Shown: positions 4,843 through 6,495 of the stretch, piece by piece | Layout: the number at the start of each line of letters is the position of its first letter | How positions within the stretch are numbered: the stretch's first letter is position 1 | Assembly (NCBI GenBank): GCA_017454565.1 | Contig: JAFTCS010000136.1 | Coordinates: 1 to 6,495, forward strand | Length of the DNA stretch: 6,495 nt | Source of the DNA: Clostridia bacterium | GTDB lineage: Bacteria; Bacillota; Clostridia; Oscillospirales; Acutalibacteraceae | Direction of reading: 5' to 3' | Translations under genes and position numbers: made by a program | Notes under the pieces: generated by a model | The model's database searches: none | Seen by the model: the letters and a program-made list of their open reading frames with translations, nothing else | What the model was told of the DNA's origin: nothing

Positions 4843-6180
4843 TTATATAGCCTTTAGCTTCCACTTGCCCTTGAAATAGCGATGTATGCTTACAGCGGCG
4901 GTAACCACCCAGGTTATGCTGGTAGTTATCCATATCCCCCAGAAGCCTATGGCTGCAATGTTCGTAAGTATCAGAGAGAAGCCTATCCTGCTTATTACCT
5001 CGGCAAGTCCGTTGACGATAGCATAGGCTGTGTCCCCGGCACCGTTGAGAAAACCTCTTACGGTGTGTATCATTCCAAGAGGGATGTAAAACGCTCCGGT
5101 TATGATCAGCGATCTTCCGGCGATAGCGATGACCTTTTTGCCTGAGACAAAGAACCCTGCTATGTTTTTGCCAAAAAGCAGGAACACGACGAACATCATA
5201 ACAGCAAATACAGATGACAGCATAACTCCCGAACGCAGGCCTTTTACAGCTCTGTCCTGCTTGCCTGCACCTATGTTCTGTCCTGTGAAAGATGATATCG
5301 CAGCATTTATCGACATAAACGGCTGCTGCACAAACTGCTCTATCCTCATTGAAACTGTATAGGAAGCCATAACTGTGTTTCCAAAGCTGTTGGTCACCCT
5401 CTGCAAAGCGATCATTGAGATAGAAACCAGCCCGTTTTGTATGGCTATCGGAATACCCATAGCCATACACTTTTTCATAAGTGCCTTTTCAGGTCTGAAT
5501 TCTTCTCCTCTTGGCCTTATGCTTTTGTTCGAGCCAAAGCAGTAGATGATACATCCGGCAGCTGATAAACCCTGAGCAAGTATAGTTGCTGCCGCAGCAC
5601 CACCGACACCGAAACCAAAACACATAACGAACAGAAGATCAAGCCCGATATTTAGCACAGTGGATATGCCCAGGAATATAAGCGGTACAGTCGTATTCCC
5701 GAGGGCTCTCATAACGGCGTTGATCCAGTTATACGCCGCAACACAGATAGTTCCAGAACAGGCGATCCTCATATATGTCACCGAGCGTCCAAGCAGGTCT
5801 CCCGGAACATTGAGAAACTGTAAAACCGGCCTTGCTGCAAGAACAGAGATAACGCTGACTACTAGGCCGAAGATCGCCGTGACTGCACCGGAGCTTACTA
5901 TCGAGCGCCTCAGCTTTTCAAGTTTTCCTGCTCCGAACAGCTGAGCTGCAAGTACACCTGAGCCTATCGACAGGCCGATACACAGCGTGTAAAAGAAATA
6001 TGTTATCGAGCCCGTTGCGCCGACAGCTGCAAGAGCGTCGTCTCCCAGGAACTTGCCGACTATCATCGTGTCAGCCGCGTTGTATGTTTGCTGCAGAAGA
6101 TTTCCTGCCAGCAGCGGCAGCGCAAACCGTATAAGATGCTTAGTCTCGCTGCCTGTTGTCATATCTCTGGTCTTTATCAT
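4843..6180 (-). CDS. MATE family efflux transporter (DinF/NorM type)
   Basis: A 445-residue, very hydrophobic protein of the expected length for multidrug and toxic compound extrusion transporters, which export cationic or other drugs across the cytoplasmic membrane using Na+ or H+. About 12 membrane segments fall in two six-helix lobes (roughly 15-220 and 235-435), joined by a charged loop (216-236). MTTGS near residue 7 and QQTYNAADTMIVGKFLG (30-46) are the typical start of the family, and LAAVGATGS follows. Asp37 and the pair Asn177/Asp181 match in position and spacing the N-lobe cation site described for PfMATE (D41, N180, D184). The C-lobe repeat shows QQPFMSINAAISSFTGQNIG (285-304). The start is ATG at 6180-6178; the clearest ribosome binding site is unusually far upstream. 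It lies 33 bases after the surface-protein gene with no terminator between, so the two are probably co-transcribed. The substrate is not predictable. Confidence 0.95.
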   Translation of the reverse strand: MIKTRDMTTGSETKHLIRFALPLLAGNLLQQTYNAADTMIVGKFLGDDALAAVGATGSITYFFYTLCIGLSIGSGVLAAQLFGAGKLEKLRRSIVSSGAVTAIFGLVVSVISVLAARPVLQFLNVPGDLLGRSVTYMRIACSGTICVAAYNWINAVMRALGNTTVPLIFLGISTVLNIGLDLLFVMCFGFGVGGAAAATILAQGLSAAGCIIYCFGSNKSIRPRGEEFRPEKALMKKCMAMGIPIAIQNGLVSISMIALQRVTNSFGNTVMASYTVSMRIEQFVQQPFMSINAAISSFTGQNIGAGKQDRAVKGLRSGVMLSSVFAVMMFVVFLLFGKNIAGFFVSGKKVIAIAGRSLIITGAFYIPLGMIHTVRGFLNGAGDTAYAIVNGLAEVISRIGFSLILTNIAAIGFWGIWITTSITWVVTAAVSIHRYFKGKWKLKAI

Positions 6181-6203
6181 CCTAGTTTCTTTGTCTCTCC
6201 TTT
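6178..6203 (-). promoter_or_regulatory. MATE translation start with distant Shine-Dalgarno
   Basis: On the minus strand AAAGGAG (6203-6197) is 16 bases before ATG 6180, beyond the usual 5-9. A short AGG (6183-6181) touches the ATG. No start codon in this frame lies between, and the next Met (residue 7) is even farther away. Confidence 0.5.
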
Positions 6204-6213
6204 AGTATAAATG

Positions 6214-6495
6214 CTATTTCTTCTTTCGCCTTTGTCTTATAACTATCGCTGCAGCCGTTCCTGCCGCTGCAATACCAACAGTCGCCGCGGCTAGTGCTAT
6301 GGAAGACAAGGCTTTTTTATCTTTGCTGTCCTGACTTTTGCTTTCTTCTGTATTGACAGCTTCAGCCTTTTCATTCTTGCCAAATATCTCAAGCGCATCC
6401 AGCTGGATATCTCCTTGCTTGACCGTTATGACCGCTGTGTGATCGCCGTCTTCAAGGCCATTTGCATAGCAGACTATCCCTCTTGCGACGACTCC
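6214..6495 (-). CDS. C-terminal end of a membrane-anchored extracellular protein (partial)
   Basis: An open frame enters from the right edge and ends at TAG (6216-6214), giving the last 93 residues of a larger protein. Residues 11-38 of this piece, NGLEDGDHTAVITVKQGDIQLDALEIF, follow the GLxxGxHTxxIxVxxGxxxLDxxEI pattern seen at the end of beta-sandwich modules in extracellular enzymes such as glycoside hydrolases. A hydrophilic Lys/Glu/Ser-rich linker (about 40-61) follows, then one alanine-rich membrane segment (about 62-86) and a basic tail RQRRKKK at the C-terminus. This order indicates a protein displayed outside the cell and held by a C-terminal anchor with a positive-inside stop. No LPXTG motif is present. 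What the catalytic or binding part does is outside the window. The MATE gene follows 33 bases downstream. Confidence 0.82.
   Translation of the reverse strand, partial: GVVARGIVCYANGLEDGDHTAVITVKQGDIQLDALEIFGKNEKAEAVNTEESKSQDSKDKKALSSIALAAATVGIAAAGTAAAIVIRQRRKKK

Noticed and set aside
4694..5470. Long minus-strand open frame of 258 codons overlapping the MATE gene
   Set aside because: It is out of frame with the MATE gene, has a Cys/Arg/His-rich composition with no recognisable domain, and runs through the palindromic element. It is a shadow of the real gene.

Overview
The window looks like chromosomal DNA of a low-to-moderate GC Clostridia, most probably a Ruminococcus-type member of the Oscillospiraceae. 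This is inferred from frequent ATA and AGA codons, strong GGAGG ribosome binding sites, extended -10 promoters and the style of the proteins; no marker gene fixes the taxonomy. I see no tRNA, rRNA, CRISPR array, phage module or complete insertion sequence.

Layout: (1) Positions 1-251 hold an intrinsic terminator for a gene to the left and a good promoter. (2) A rightward cluster follows: a cytosolic S41 (tricorn/IRBP-like) peptidase (252-1610), a small P-loop nucleoside-kinase-like protein (1636-2169), and a two-domain protein joining a DUF5131 (phage Gp37/Gp68, three-cysteine) domain to a DUF4186 domain (2226-3335, TTG start). (3) Positions 3308-3531 look like a frame-disrupted small membrane-protein gene. 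(4) A second promoter drives a compact nitroreductase (3624-4118) and a GNAT acetyltransferase (4157-4615). (5) A 152-nt palindromic element (4655-4806) has near-matching TAAAA..GGGCTGTTGCA termini and two internal perfect hairpins, and lies between convergent genes. (6) On the minus strand are a DinF/NorM-type MATE efflux transporter (4843-6180) and, upstream of it, the C-terminal end of a membrane-anchored surface protein (6214-6495, cut by the window edge).

The genes look like ordinary accessory or housekeeping functions and not one obvious system. S41 peptidase and kinase are closely spaced and probably co-transcribed. Nitroreductase and acetyltransferase form a probable two-gene operon with a detoxification or small-molecule modification flavour. 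The MATE gene is probably read through from the surface-protein gene. The items most worth a second look are the DUF5131-DUF4186 fusion, because both domains are functionally uncharacterised and carry conserved Cys/His sets, and the palindromic element, which looks like a MITE serving as a two-way terminator.
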